This document shows positions 1-8,738 of a stretch of 64,000 nt of DNA, piece after piece. The notes under the pieces were generated by a model, which did not search any database, was not told the origin of the DNA, and saw nothing but the letters and a program-made list of their open reading frames with translations. Within the stretch, counting starts at the first letter, position 1; every line of letters starts with the position of its first letter. This DNA comes from Deltaproteobacteria bacterium (GTDB lineage: Bacteria; Desulfobacterota; Binatia; UBA1149; SPBQ01). Both the position numbers and the translations under genes were made by a program. Location of the stretch: NCBI GenBank assembly GCA_029262375.1, contig JAJCZM010000005.1, positions 62,001-126,000 on the forward strand, given 5' to 3'.

Positions 1-1
1 G

Positions 2-664
2 TCTTGGGCGCGCGTGAACGAACTAGCCTCGGCGACCGCGTTCCACACCGGTGACGTTGTCGATGAATCGCGTGTCGCATCGATCGTTGCCGACACTGTT
101 CGCCGTTTCGATGGTCTCGACATCCTCGTCAATGCTGCCGGGGTAGCGGGCGGCGGTGCCGTTCACATGGTCAGCGCCGACGAGTGGGATCGTACGATCG
201 ACATCAACCTCAAGGGTACTTTCCTGTGTGCCAAGTACGCGCTCGAGCCGATGCTGGAGCGCGGCGGTGGCAGTATCATCAACATTGCCAGCGTTGAGGG
301 CATGGAAGGGACCGAAGGCGGCAGCTCCTACAACGCCTCCAAAGGCGGGGTGATCCTTTTGACCAAGAACATGGCTATCGACTACGGTCGGCGCGGGATT
401 CGAGTGAACGCCATCTGCCCAGGTTTCATCGATACGCCTCTACTACGCTCTGTGTTCAACGGCGAGGGCATGCAGGACTTTCTCGACAAGGTCATCGACG
501 CGCATCAGCTGGGACGGCTCGGAAAGCCGTCGGAGATCGCATCGGCTGCGTCGTTCCTGGCCGGCGACGACGCGTCGTTCATCACCGGCCATTCGCTCGT
601 CGTTGACGGCGGCTTCCATGCCGGCAAGCGCTTCGGATTCTCGAAGATGATGGGGCTCGAGTAG
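2..664 (+). CDS. SDR family oxidoreductase, 5' end outside the window
   Basis: This is the C-terminal three quarters of a classical short-chain dehydrogenase/reductase. The reading frame is open to the window edge, and the glycine-rich cofactor loop that should begin the protein is missing, so the true start lies upstream. Visible SDR landmarks are NAAG (the NNAG position), the catalytic Ser of NIASVEG, the YNASK active site, and PGFIDTPL after it. The C-terminal FLAGDDASFITGHSLVVDGG is the usual SDR ending. Substrate cannot be told. The next gene starts 30 bases later on the same strand. Confidence 0.9.
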   Translation, partial: SWARVNELASATAFHTGDVVDESRVASIVADTVRRFDGLDILVNAAGVAGGGAVHMVSADEWDRTIDINLKGTFLCAKYALEPMLERGGGSIINIASVEGMEGTEGGSSYNASKGGVILLTKNMAIDYGRRGIRVNAICPGFIDTPLLRSVFNGEGMQDFLDKVIDAHQLGRLGKPSEIASAASFLAGDDASFITGHSLVVDGGFHAGKRFGFSKMMGLE

Positions 665-694
665 CGGCCCGGCCGCACCGAGACGACCGACACC

Positions 695-1726
695 TTGTCA
701 CTTTCCAACGACAGCGGTGATAGCCTGCGAGACGGTCTGCAGGCAACGATGCCCGCAGAATGGGAACCGCATCGTGCCGCATGGCTGGCGTGGCCGCACG
801 ATAAGCAATTATGGGGCCCTGAGATCGCTCGCGTCGTGGATGAGTTCGTCGCGCTCTGTAAAATCATCGCGAGCGACGGCAACGAACGTGTAGAACTCCT
901 GGTGCACGAATCGAGCGACGCGACGATCGTGCGAGAGATTTTCGACGGCTACCGCGTCGAGATTCATCGCGCGCGCTACGGCGATATCTGGCTTCGCGAT
1001 ACGGCCCCGGTATTTGTGCGTCGCGGTGCCGAGCTCGCTGCCGTGGCCTTCCAGTTCAACGGTTGGGGCAGGAAGTACGAACTCGACGGCGATACCGAGG
1101 TTGCGACGACGGTGGCTGGTCTCGCTGGAGCGTCGCTGCATCGACTGCCTTGGGTCGGTGAAGGGGGCGCGTTCGAAATGAACGGCGCGGGCCTGTGTCT
1201 GGCGTCGCGCGCGTGCATTCTTTCGCCGTCGAGAAATCCGGACCTGAGCGAGATCGATATCGAGCGTTCGTTGCGGGACGCTTTCGGTGTGGAGCGTGTC
1301 GTCTGGTTCGATCCGATCTTGATGGGCGATCATACCGATGGCCACGTCGATACACTCGCGCGTTTCGTCTCGCGCGACACCGTCGTGTGCGCGCGGTCGA
1401 GTGCGCATGACGGACCGAATGCGTCGGCGTTGCGCGAAACGCGCGAGACCTTACAAGCAGTCGGTGGGTTGACGGTCGTGACGGTGCCGTCACCGGGCGC
1501 GGTGACGGGCGACGACGGATCGCTGCTGCCGGCTTCCTATCTGAATTTCTACATCGCGAACGACGCCGTGGTCGTGCCTACCTATGGGACCGAGTTCGAT
1601 GACCAGGCCGTCGCCGTGCTCAGTGGCTGTTTTCCCGAGCGACGTGTCGTCGGTTCGTCGGCACGAGCCATTCTCGACGGCGGCGGGGCATTTCACTGCA
1701 TCACGCAGCAGGAGCCGCGAGTATGA
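695..1726 (+). CDS. aguA: agmatine deiminase
   Basis: Converts agmatine to N-carbamoylputrescine plus ammonia, the first step of the arginine-decarboxylase route to putrescine, in the cytoplasm. The 343-residue length fits the family. Family motifs appear in order: MPAEWEPHRAAWLAWP near the N terminus, WLRDTAPVFV, FNGWGRKY, EGGAFEMNG, DHTDGHVD with the catalytic His, and a C-terminal GGGAFHCITQQ with the nucleophile near Cys335. The proposed start is TTG; an in-frame ATG at 749 sits directly before the conserved MPAEW motif and is the alternative. The stop overlaps the aguB start by four bases (ATGA), so the two genes are probably translationally coupled. Confidence 0.93.
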   Translation: MSLSNDSGDSLRDGLQATMPAEWEPHRAAWLAWPHDKQLWGPEIARVVDEFVALCKIIASDGNERVELLVHESSDATIVREIFDGYRVEIHRARYGDIWLRDTAPVFVRRGAELAAVAFQFNGWGRKYELDGDTEVATTVAGLAGASLHRLPWVGEGGAFEMNGAGLCLASRACILSPSRNPDLSEIDIERSLRDAFGVERVVWFDPILMGDHTDGHVDTLARFVSRDTVVCARSSAHDGPNASALRETRETLQAVGGLTVVTVPSPGAVTGDDGSLLPASYLNFYIANDAVVVPTYGTEFDDQAVAVLSGCFPERRVVGSSARAILDGGGAFHCITQQEPRV

Positions 1727-2592
1727 GCGAACGCGTACGGATCGCCATCGTGCAGGCTGCGCTGCCCGGTGAGCGCGACGACAACCTGGCACTAGTGGAG
1801 CAGCTGATACGTGCCGCGGCGAGCGATGGCGCGAACATCGTTGTACTCCCCGAGCTCTTCGATGGCCCGTATTTTCCGCGCACCCGCGACCGCGCGCATC
1901 ACGAGCGTGCGTTGCCGCTCGACGGGCACCCGACCGTTGCTCACATGCAGTCGCTGGCGGCCGAGTTGGGAGTGGTTGTGCCGGTGTCGTTCTACGAGCG
2001 CGACGGTGCACGACTATTCAACAGCGTGGCCATGGTCGATGCCGACGGCGCCGTCCTCGGCGTGTATCGCAAGAGCCACATTCCGTCTGGGCCGGGCTAC
2101 GAAGAGAAGGACTGTTTTGATCCGGGAGACACCGGCTTTCTCAGCTGGAACACGCGTTACGGATCGATCGGCGTGGGCATCTGTTGGGATCAATGGTTCC
2201 CGGAAGCCGCGAGATCGATGGTACTCGCCGGTGCTGATCTGTTGATTTATCCGACGACGATCGGCAGCGAGCCCGAGGCTCCCGAGGTCGATACGAGCGG
2301 CCCGTGGCGCCGAGTCATGCTCGGGCATGCGGTAGCCAACGCGGTGCCGATCGCTGCCGCGAACCGGGTCGGCGTGGAGGGCGATCTCACGTTCTACGGG
2401 TGTTCCTTCCTCGCGGATCACACCGGCGAGCTGCTCGCAGACTGTGGCCGTGAGAAACAGGAGGTCGTGGTCGTGGACATCGATCTGGAAGCCGCTCGCG
2501 CGTATCGAGCCGCTTGGGGGCTCTTCGGCGATCGCCGCCCCGAACTGTATCTGCGACTGCTTGCGCAGGTGATCGAGGACGAAGAGGAATGA
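1723..2592 (+). CDS. aguB: N-carbamoylputrescine amidase
   Basis: A carbon-nitrogen hydrolase that releases putrescine from N-carbamoylputrescine, the product of the preceding gene. The nitrilase-fold triad is visible: Glu44 in LPELFDG, Lys117 in YRKSHIP, and Cys154 in GICWDQWFPE. The YRKSHIPSGPGYEEK and CWDQWFPEAAR segments match plant and bacterial carbamoylputrescine amidases rather than general nitrilases. The length (289 residues) is normal. Coupling to aguA through an ATGA overlap supports the assignment. Confidence 0.93.
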   Translation: MSERVRIAIVQAALPGERDDNLALVEQLIRAAASDGANIVVLPELFDGPYFPRTRDRAHHERALPLDGHPTVAHMQSLAAELGVVVPVSFYERDGARLFNSVAMVDADGAVLGVYRKSHIPSGPGYEEKDCFDPGDTGFLSWNTRYGSIGVGICWDQWFPEAARSMVLAGADLLIYPTTIGSEPEAPEVDTSGPWRRVMLGHAVANAVPIAAANRVGVEGDLTFYGCSFLADHTGELLADCGREKQEVVVVDIDLEAARAYRAAWGLFGDRRPELYLRLLAQVIEDEEE

Positions 2593-2633
2593 GCGATGAC
2601 CGAGAGGCGTAAGTGTCGCTGGACAGGACTCCC

Positions 2634-4007
2634 ATGCGCGTCGTAGTCAGCGGTGGAACCGGTCTCGTCGGGCGTCGACTAGTCGCGTCGCTGGTGGCAG
2701 ACGGTCATGAGGTCGTGGTCCTGACGCGCGACCCTGCGAGTCTGCATGGAGAGCTACCGCACCGAGTGAGCGTCGCGGCTTGGGACGCCGAGGCGGGAAC
2801 GCTCGCGCCGCGGACCATTGCAGGTGCCGACGCCGTCGTTCACCTCGCGGGGACCGGCGTCGCGGATAAGCGATGGTCGCCTCGGCGGCGTCGCTCGATC
2901 CTGCGGTCTCGCGTTGGTGGCGGCGAGGCGATTACGGCGGCCATAGCCGCATTGCCCGAGTCCGATCGTCCGCGCGTCGTGGTCGGCGGATCCGCGGTCG
3001 GCTACTACGGTGATCGTGGCGATGAGCTGCTTCGTGAGGACGCCGCGCGCGGCGACGGATTCCTTGCCGATGTGTGCGATGCGTGGGAGCGCTCGATCGT
3101 CATCGACGGTGTGCGCACCGTGTCGCTGCGTATCGGTGTCGTGCTGGCGCGCGGCGGCGGTGCGCTCGCGCGGATGTTGCCGCCGTTTAGGCTAGGGGCG
3201 GGCGGTCGGCTTGGAAGCGGCCGCCAATGGATGAGCTGGATCCACGTGGACGATCTGGTGGCGCTCATCCGCCATGCTATCGAAGAACCCGCGTTGTCGG
3301 GTGCGGTCAACGCGACTGCTCCCGAGCCGGTGACGAATGCGGAGTTCACCAAGGTACTCGGGCGCGTGCTGGGTCGGCCGGCAATTATCCGGGTCCCGGC
3401 TGTCGCGTTGCGTGTTGCGCTCGGAGAACTCGCCGGCATGTTGCTCGGCGGCCAGCGCGTCGACCCCGCGGCGGCACGTGGCTCCGGGTTTACCTGGCGG
3501 TATCCGGATCTCGAGAGTGCGCTGCGTGATACTGCGGGCGATTCGACGCGCGAACTGTATCGCGAGCAATGGGTGCCTCGGCCGATCGACCAAGTGTTCG
3601 AATTCTTCAGCGATGCCTACAATCTCGAGCAAATTACGCCCGACTTCATGAACTTTTCGGTGCTCGGGCTCGAACCGGAAGCGCTAGGTGTCGGCACTAC
3701 GATTCGGTACAAGCTGCGCCTGCGCGGTCTGCCGATGCGATGGAAGAGTGTGATCGAATCGTGGGACCCGCCGCATGGGTTCGTCGACCGACAGCTGACC
3801 GGTCCGTATTCGTTGTGGCACCATACCCACGAATTCGTTGCGCGCGACGGCGGCACGCTGATGATCGATCGCGTGTGCTATCGTCTACCGCTTGGTGCTG
3901 TAGGTGAACTCGTCGCAGGGGCGATGGTTGATGGCGATGTTACGCGTATCTTCGACTATCGATTCGAAGTGATTCAGAAACTCTTCGGCGCGAGCCGGCC
4001 TACTTAG
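2634..4007 (+). CDS. TIGR01777-type epimerase fused to a C-terminal SRPBCC domain
   Basis: Residues 1-300 are an extended-SDR nucleotide-sugar epimerase-like domain of the TIGR01777/YfcH family: VVVSGGTGLVGRRL cofactor loop, VHLAG, GGSAVGYYGDRGDELL with the active-site Tyr, and SWIHVDDLVALI. Residues 310-457 form a START/SRPBCC-like domain (YREQWVPRPIDQVFEFFSDAYNLEQITP), a fold that binds hydrophobic ligands. ATG 2634 is chosen over an upstream in-frame GTG at 2613 because AGGA lies about five bases before it and it places the protein start at the Rossmann strand. The stop overlaps the convergent SDR gene by eight bases. Function is unknown. Confidence 0.88.
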   Translation: MRVVVSGGTGLVGRRLVASLVADGHEVVVLTRDPASLHGELPHRVSVAAWDAEAGTLAPRTIAGADAVVHLAGTGVADKRWSPRRRRSILRSRVGGGEAITAAIAALPESDRPRVVVGGSAVGYYGDRGDELLREDAARGDGFLADVCDAWERSIVIDGVRTVSLRIGVVLARGGGALARMLPPFRLGAGGRLGSGRQWMSWIHVDDLVALIRHAIEEPALSGAVNATAPEPVTNAEFTKVLGRVLGRPAIIRVPAVALRVALGELAGMLLGGQRVDPAAARGSGFTWRYPDLESALRDTAGDSTRELYREQWVPRPIDQVFEFFSDAYNLEQITPDFMNFSVLGLEPEALGVGTTIRYKLRLRGLPMRWKSVIESWDPPHGFVDRQLTGPYSLWHHTHEFVARDGGTLMIDRVCYRLPLGAVGELVAGAMVDGDVTRIFDYRFEVIQKLFGASRPT

Positions 4008-4812
4008 CGCCGGCAGCGAGGATCGCTTCGAAACGTTGCTCGACCAGCGGCAGCAGGTCTGGGTGAGTGAGGATGTAGAGCGTGTCGTTCTCGATCGCAT
4101 CGACGACGCGCTCCGCGATCTGCTCGGGCTCCAGGCCGCTCGTCAGTAGGCTCGTGAGCATCTCCGCCATCTCCGCGCTGGGCAACGACACGGAAGCATT
4201 CGACGGAGCGTTGCGCCCGCTCTCGCCGATTCGTGTGTTCACGAAGCCGGGGCACAGCACGGATATGCCTACCTGATTGTCCGATCCGGCATACTCGCGT
4301 GCAAAAGTTTCGCTGATCGCGACGACCGCATACTTGCTCGCGTTGTACGGCCCCATGGCTGACTCGGCGGCCAGACCTGCGAGCGATGCTGTATTGACGA
4401 TGTGCGCGGGGCGTCCGGCCTGACGCATGCTCGGTAGAAAGTGATGCATGCCGTATATCACGCCGTTGAGATTCACTCCCAAAACCCAGCTCCAATCATC
4501 CAGGGTCAGTTCGTGGAAAACACCGGGGCTGCCCACGCCTGCGTTGTTGCACAGGATATGGGGGGCTCCGAAGCGCTCCAGAGTCGCCGTTGCCAGGGCG
4601 GCCACGGAGTCCGAGTTCGATACATCCACCTCGACTGGCAGAACGTCGACCCCTGTGGTGCGGATCTCGTCGGCCGCCCGGTCGAGAGCATCTTTCTCGA
4701 TATCGGCGAGTACGATCGAGACGCCGCGCTTCGCAAGTGAATCGGCGATGGCCCGTCCGATACCGCTGGCGCCACCGGTGATCACGGCGGTTTGTCCGGA
4801 TTCGATCTTCAT
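4000..4812 (-). CDS. SDR family oxidoreductase
   Basis: A classical SDR of 270 residues. It has TGGASGIGRAIA as the NAD(P) loop, DIEKDA as the acidic end of strand 2, NNAG, the catalytic Ser in NTASLAG, YNASKYA, and PGFVNT. The start at 4812 is preceded by AAGGAGAAC, a strong ribosome binding site; the frame continues 46 codons upstream but that part has no SDR character. The C-terminal LTSGLEPEQIAERVVDAI resembles SDRs often seen beside lipid-degradation genes. The substrate is unknown. Confidence 0.92.
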   Translation of the reverse strand: MKIESGQTAVITGGASGIGRAIADSLAKRGVSIVLADIEKDALDRAADEIRTTGVDVLPVEVDVSNSDSVAALATATLERFGAPHILCNNAGVGSPGVFHELTLDDWSWVLGVNLNGVIYGMHHFLPSMRQAGRPAHIVNTASLAGLAAESAMGPYNASKYAVVAISETFAREYAGSDNQVGISVLCPGFVNTRIGESGRNAPSNASVSLPSAEMAEMLTSLLTSGLEPEQIAERVVDAIENDTLYILTHPDLLPLVEQRFEAILAAGAK

Positions 4813-4953
4813 GTGTGGTTCTCCTTGAAAAACTGCGGAATCCGCTGCGTTGGCCGTCGTCGCGCCTGTGCGAATAACCGACGCAACGGCAATCGGCAAT
4901 CGGGATATGGCGGTCGGCGTGCGTTTTGCGCAGGCGGATCGACGCAACAAGTA

Positions 4954-4985
4954 TTCCTACATTCCCCGAATCGGGGCAGTATACT
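4954..4985 (+). promoter_or_regulatory. candidate promoter with palindrome before the lipoprotein gene
   Basis: TATACT at 4980-4985 is a good -10 hexamer. TTCCTA at 4954-4959 is a weak -35 at a long 20-base spacing. Between them lies the inverted repeat CCCCGA-a-TCGGGG at 4964-4976, positioned like an operator. It lies 121 bases before the downstream ATG. This is a sequence match only. Confidence 0.3.
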
Positions 4986-5106
4986 GTTCGTTGTGGTTCT
5001 ATAAGGCGTCTGCCTGGGGAGGAGCACGCGGCGTCTGCTGTGTGCAGCGGAACTACCTCCCAATCGAGAGCCTCAGGCGCAACAAAGAAGACGGATGGAA
5101 GTGCTC

Positions 5107-5964
5107 ATGCAAAAATTTCTAACGTTCACGGCGTTGATTGCCGTAGTGGGTCTCTCGGCTTGTACCGGACAACCTTCCCCCGCGAGGGTTTCAGAGCCGG
5201 TATACGACTCGGCTGACGGTCGATCGCTGTATATGGACAAGGTCCCGGCGTCTACGCGTACCGTGCTGCAAAAAGACTATGCGATTGGCGCGCGGCGCGT
5301 GGCGGCCTCGGGGGAGCGGATGCTCTCGGTAAAAAACTATACGGTCAGCGATCGCGTCGTCGGCGCGACTGCCCTCGGCGACTTCGAGCAGCGCTGTTCC
5401 GGGCCGAGTGACTCCATCGTGCGCTGCGAAAACGGATCCATGGCGTACGTTCGCGGGCAGTCAGGCGAGCGCTTCTCGGTCGGTGGTGCGATGCGCCAAG
5501 GCGGCAATCTCTACTACCTGGTCGCGTTCGATGCGGCTGATCACGGTGTCATTTATGCCGCGGCCGATGCCCGCGGGCGACTGAAGCCGAGCGGATATTT
5601 GGCCAAAGGAGTCTCGAACGCTGAGATCACCGAATTAGGCGTTCCGTTGCTGCCGGTGGCCACGAAAGCGCCGATTGCGAGCGAGGGGTCGCTGTTTCGG
5701 TTCGAGGTGGCCGAAGAGATAGACCCGCTCGCACCGAACTTCCAGCACTACTCACTCCAGTACGATGGAACGACTTACGATCACCGCGGCATGGTCTACC
5801 ACATTCTTTATCGCGAATATCGACGCGACGGCTCGAAAACTCCGCTGTTCGAACAGAGCCTGGCCTTCGCTGGTGAGACCTCGACCATCGACGTCCTCGG
5901 GTTCCGCATTCGCGTACACGACGTCAGCGACAAGCAGATCGTCTACACCGTTCAGCGCGACTAG
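5107..5964 (+). CDS. hypothetical lipoprotein
   Basis: Not recognised. The N terminus MQKFLTFTALIAVVGLSAC is a lipoprotein signal peptide with lipobox LSAC, so the mature protein should be lipid-anchored at an outer or inner membrane. The rest (about 265 residues) is soluble and beta-rich, with no catalytic motif I can name. ATG 5107 is preferred over ATG 5095 because GGAAG at 5097-5101 gives it a ribosome binding site and the signal peptide then starts cleanly. The gene stands alone between a divergent SDR and a GNAT gene. Confidence 0.8.
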   Translation: MQKFLTFTALIAVVGLSACTGQPSPARVSEPVYDSADGRSLYMDKVPASTRTVLQKDYAIGARRVAASGERMLSVKNYTVSDRVVGATALGDFEQRCSGPSDSIVRCENGSMAYVRGQSGERFSVGGAMRQGGNLYYLVAFDAADHGVIYAAADARGRLKPSGYLAKGVSNAEITELGVPLLPVATKAPIASEGSLFRFEVAEEIDPLAPNFQHYSLQYDGTTYDHRGMVYHILYREYRRDGSKTPLFEQSLAFAGETSTIDVLGFRIRVHDVSDKQIVYTVQRD

Positions 5965-6021
5965 GTCTGAGCGGCTCGTGTGTCGTTGGCCCGCGGTTCG
6001 CCCAGCGGGTATACGCGTCGC

Positions 6022-6522
6022 ATGACCAGTCGCATCACTGTTCGGCCGGCGACCGAGGATGACGTCGGCTTGATTCTTAGCTTGATCGGCCGGTTGGCAG
6101 CCTACGAGAAACTTTCCGATGCCATGGTGGGCAGCGAATCCGCGCTGCGCGATCACCTGTTCGGCGCCCGCCGCTACGCCGAGGCGAACATCGCCGAACT
6201 CGACGGTGAGGCCGTTGGCTACGCGCTTTTCTTCCACACCTACAGCACGTTCCTCACCAAACCGGGTATTTGGCTCGAAGATCTGTTCGTGATGCCCGAG
6301 GCGCGCGGCAAAGGACTGGGAAAGGCGCTGCTGGCCGGTCTGGCTGCCACAGCGGTGGAGCGGGGCTGTGGTCGTCTGGAATGGTCGGTTCTCGACTGGA
6401 ACGAGCCGTCGATCGCGTTCTATCGGGGCTTGGGCGCTACGCCCGTCGATGGTTGGACCTCCTACAGGATGACCGGCGGGCCGCTCCAGGCGTTGGCGAC
6501 GTCCGCAAATGCTCCCGGGTGA
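6022..6522 (+). CDS. GNAT acetyltransferase, diamine acetyltransferase-like
   Basis: A 166-residue GNAT. WLEDLFVMPEARGKGLGKALL carries the acetyl-CoA pyrophosphate-binding loop (RGKGLGKA), and LDWNEPSIAFYRGLGA is the C-terminal segment characteristic of the spermidine/spermine N1-acetyltransferase (SSAT) and thialysine acetyltransferase group. The agmatine-to-putrescine genes about 4 kb upstream make a polyamine substrate plausible but do not prove it. ATG 6022 is used because the upstream extension has no GNAT similarity. The stop codon lies inside the -35 hexamer of the next gene's promoter. Confidence 0.88.
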   Translation: MTSRITVRPATEDDVGLILSLIGRLAAYEKLSDAMVGSESALRDHLFGARRYAEANIAELDGEAVGYALFFHTYSTFLTKPGIWLEDLFVMPEARGKGLGKALLAGLAATAVERGCGRLEWSVLDWNEPSIAFYRGLGATPVDGWTSYRMTGGPLQALATSANAPG

Positions 6523-6548
6523 CACGGGGGGCGTCGCTCCCGTATAAT
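6519..6548 (+). promoter_or_regulatory. sigma70-type promoter of the serine acetyltransferase gene
   Basis: GTGACA at 6519-6524 (5 of 6 to consensus) and TATAAT at 6543-6548 (6 of 6), spaced by 18 bases. Transcription should start near 6555, after the in-frame TTG at 6551, so translation probably begins at GTG 6566 with a very short leader. Confidence 0.6.
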
Positions 6549-6565
6549 CATTGAAGGCCATCAAC

Positions 6566-7519
6566 GTGAAGGGATACGAGAAATCGCATACGGAACTCGA
6601 GCGGATCATCGACAACGTTGCCGACAGCTACAAAGCTGAGCGCAGCATCGACAATCTCGAATCGGCGGCGCTTCCGAACAAGCGACGCGTCGAAGAAGCG
6701 CTCCTGCATCTACAGCATGTGATCTACATGGGTTTCTACTCGACGCGGTTGCTCAATCCCGTCAATCTCCGTCAGAGCATCGGCGAGCATATGTACGATG
6801 CGTACGACGCGCTGGTCGAACAGATCGCGCGCGCCGTGGCGTATGAGAGACGTGGCGGCGGGTCGCCGAATAGCGACGATCAACGTTGGAGTGAGAAGGT
6901 CGTCCTCGAGGTCTTCGAACAGATTCCTGACATTCGCAGTCTTCTCGCACTCGACGTAGAGGCTGCGTACAAGGGCGATCCGGCTGCGGGCGGAGTGGAA
7001 GAGATTATCTTCAGCTACCCGGCGATCGACGCGATCACGCTCTATCGAATCGCCCACCTGTTTGCGGTGCGAGAGGTTCCGCTAATCCCTCGAATCATGT
7101 GTGAGTACGCACACAGTCAAACCGGCATCGACATTCACCCGAGTGCGCGAATCGGACGAAGTTTTTTCATCGACCACGGGACCGGAGTCGTGATCGGTGC
7201 GACGGTGATCATCGGCGACAACGTGAAGATCTATCAGGGCGTCACGCTTGGCGCCGAGTCTTTCCCCTACAATGCCGACGGCGAATTGGTGCGCACGACG
7301 AAGCGGCATCCAACGATCGAAGACAACGTGACGATCTATGCCGGCGCGACCATCCTGGGCGGCGCCACCGTGATCGGTGCCGGGTCGTTGATCGGCAGCA
7401 ACGTATGGCTGACCGAGTCCATTCCGCCGAATACGCGTGTCGTTTACGCGACACCGGTTACCGGTGAACCGGGACAAAAGGTCGAGCCGGTGCGCCCTCA
7501 CGGTCGCAAAGCCGGCTGA
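6566..7519 (+). CDS. epsC: serine O-acetyltransferase
   Basis: Makes O-acetylserine from serine and acetyl-CoA, the first step of cysteine synthesis. The N-terminal 170 residues are the helical serine-acetyltransferase domain. Hexapeptide left-handed beta-helix repeats follow (IDIHPSARIGRSFFIDHGTG, VVIGATVIIGDNVKIYQGVTLG, TIEDNVTIYAGATILGG). The DHGTGVVIG and GVTLG motifs are diagnostic. The long N-terminal region fits the EpsC type rather than short CysE. GTG 6566 is chosen from promoter position; TTG 6551 would lie upstream of the predicted transcript start. Confidence 0.9.
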   Translation: MKGYEKSHTELERIIDNVADSYKAERSIDNLESAALPNKRRVEEALLHLQHVIYMGFYSTRLLNPVNLRQSIGEHMYDAYDALVEQIARAVAYERRGGGSPNSDDQRWSEKVVLEVFEQIPDIRSLLALDVEAAYKGDPAAGGVEEIIFSYPAIDAITLYRIAHLFAVREVPLIPRIMCEYAHSQTGIDIHPSARIGRSFFIDHGTGVVIGATVIIGDNVKIYQGVTLGAESFPYNADGELVRTTKRHPTIEDNVTIYAGATILGGATVIGAGSLIGSNVWLTESIPPNTRVVYATPVTGEPGQKVEPVRPHGRKAG

Positions 7520-7550
7520 TTCATTTGCGTCAGACGACATCGCCTCCAAT

Positions 7551-8717
7551 ATGGGCGCGATGTCCTTAGACGAACAACTCTTCCAACCCACACCCGAACA
7601 CGCAATGCTGCGCGAGACCGTGCGGCGATTCACGCAGGCCGAAGTCGAGCCGCAGGCCGAGGCGTTCGATCAGTCGGGCACGCTCAATGTGGATCTGCTC
7701 AGACGTTGCGGAGAACTCGGTCTTCTCGGCCTGACCGTCGCCGAAGAAGACGGCGGTGCCGGCATGGACGCGGTCGCGGCCGTGATCGCTCACCACGAGC
7801 TGGCGAAGAGCGATCCGGGCTTCACGCTGGCCTATCTCGCGCACTACGTCTTGTTCGTGAACAATTTCTATAACGCCTCCGATGCCGCTCAGCGCGAGCG
7901 CTATCTGGCCAAAGTGTTGTCGGGCGAATGGATCGGCGCCATGGCGATGACCGAGCCATCGGCAGGGACCGACGTTCTAGGCATGCAGGCGACGGCGGCG
8001 CGCGACGGTGACAACTACATCGTCAACGGCCGCAAGATTTTCATCACCAACGGCTATGAAGCTGACTGCGTGCTTACGTACGCCAAGGTTGAAGGCCGGA
8101 TGACGGCGTTCGTCATCGAGAAGAGCTTCCCCGGATTCACTACGAGTGAGCCGATCAAGAAGATGGGCATGCGCGCCTCGACAATGTGCGAGCTCGTCTT
8201 TGAAGATGTCGCGGTTCCGGTTGCGAATCGGCTCGGCGAAGAGGGCGGTGGTGTCACGTGCATGATGCGCAACCTCGAGATCGAGCGTCTGTGTCTCGCA
8301 GCCATGAGCCTCGGTATCGCAGACCGTTGTCTCGACGAGATGGTGGCATATGCCTGTGAGCGTAAGGCTTTTGGTGCGCCGATTGCCGAGTTCGGTCAGA
8401 TCCAGAAGTACATCGGCGAATCTTATGCCGAAACCGAGGCATCGCGAGCGCTCGTCTACTACGAGGCATCAAAGGTCGGTCCCGGCAGCCGCAATCGCCT
8501 GGGTACGGATGCTGCGAAACTCTTCGTTGCGCCGGTAGCAAAGCGCGTCGCCGACAACGCCATGCAGGTGCTCGGCGGCTACGGCTACACAAACGAGTAC
8601 AAGATCGAGAGATTTCTACGCGACGCCAAGCTCAACGAGATCGGCGGCGGAACGCTCGAAAGTCATCAGAAGAACATCACGCGTGACTTGACGCGCGACA
8701 AACTCGCGCGCGGGTAG
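7551..8717 (+). CDS. acyl-CoA dehydrogenase, isovaleryl/long-chain type
   Basis: A FAD-dependent acyl-CoA dehydrogenase (388 residues) oxidising acyl-CoA to the 2-enoyl-CoA. Visible are AMAMTEPSAGTDVLGM (FAD/substrate signature), YIVNGRKIFITNG, and VLGGYGYTNEYKIERFLRDAK. The usual C-terminal catalytic Glu (IYEGT) is absent (IGGGTLESH), while MRNLEIERL supplies a Glu at the helix-G position used by isovaleryl- and long-chain acyl-CoA dehydrogenases. The start could equally be ATG 7560; an open frame further upstream overlaps epsC and is not coding-like. Confidence 0.92.
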   Translation: MGAMSLDEQLFQPTPEHAMLRETVRRFTQAEVEPQAEAFDQSGTLNVDLLRRCGELGLLGLTVAEEDGGAGMDAVAAVIAHHELAKSDPGFTLAYLAHYVLFVNNFYNASDAAQRERYLAKVLSGEWIGAMAMTEPSAGTDVLGMQATAARDGDNYIVNGRKIFITNGYEADCVLTYAKVEGRMTAFVIEKSFPGFTTSEPIKKMGMRASTMCELVFEDVAVPVANRLGEEGGGVTCMMRNLEIERLCLAAMSLGIADRCLDEMVAYACERKAFGAPIAEFGQIQKYIGESYAETEASRALVYYEASKVGPGSRNRLGTDAAKLFVAPVAKRVADNAMQVLGGYGYTNEYKIERFLRDAKLNEIGGGTLESHQKNITRDLTRDKLARG

Positions 8718-8738
8718 CGCGCGGAAAGGACAAACCCG

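Noticed and set aside
6022-6522. GNAT as the missing bacterial ceramide synthase
   Set aside because: Its motifs fit the SSAT diamine acetyltransferase group, and it lies about 39 kb from the SPT gene.
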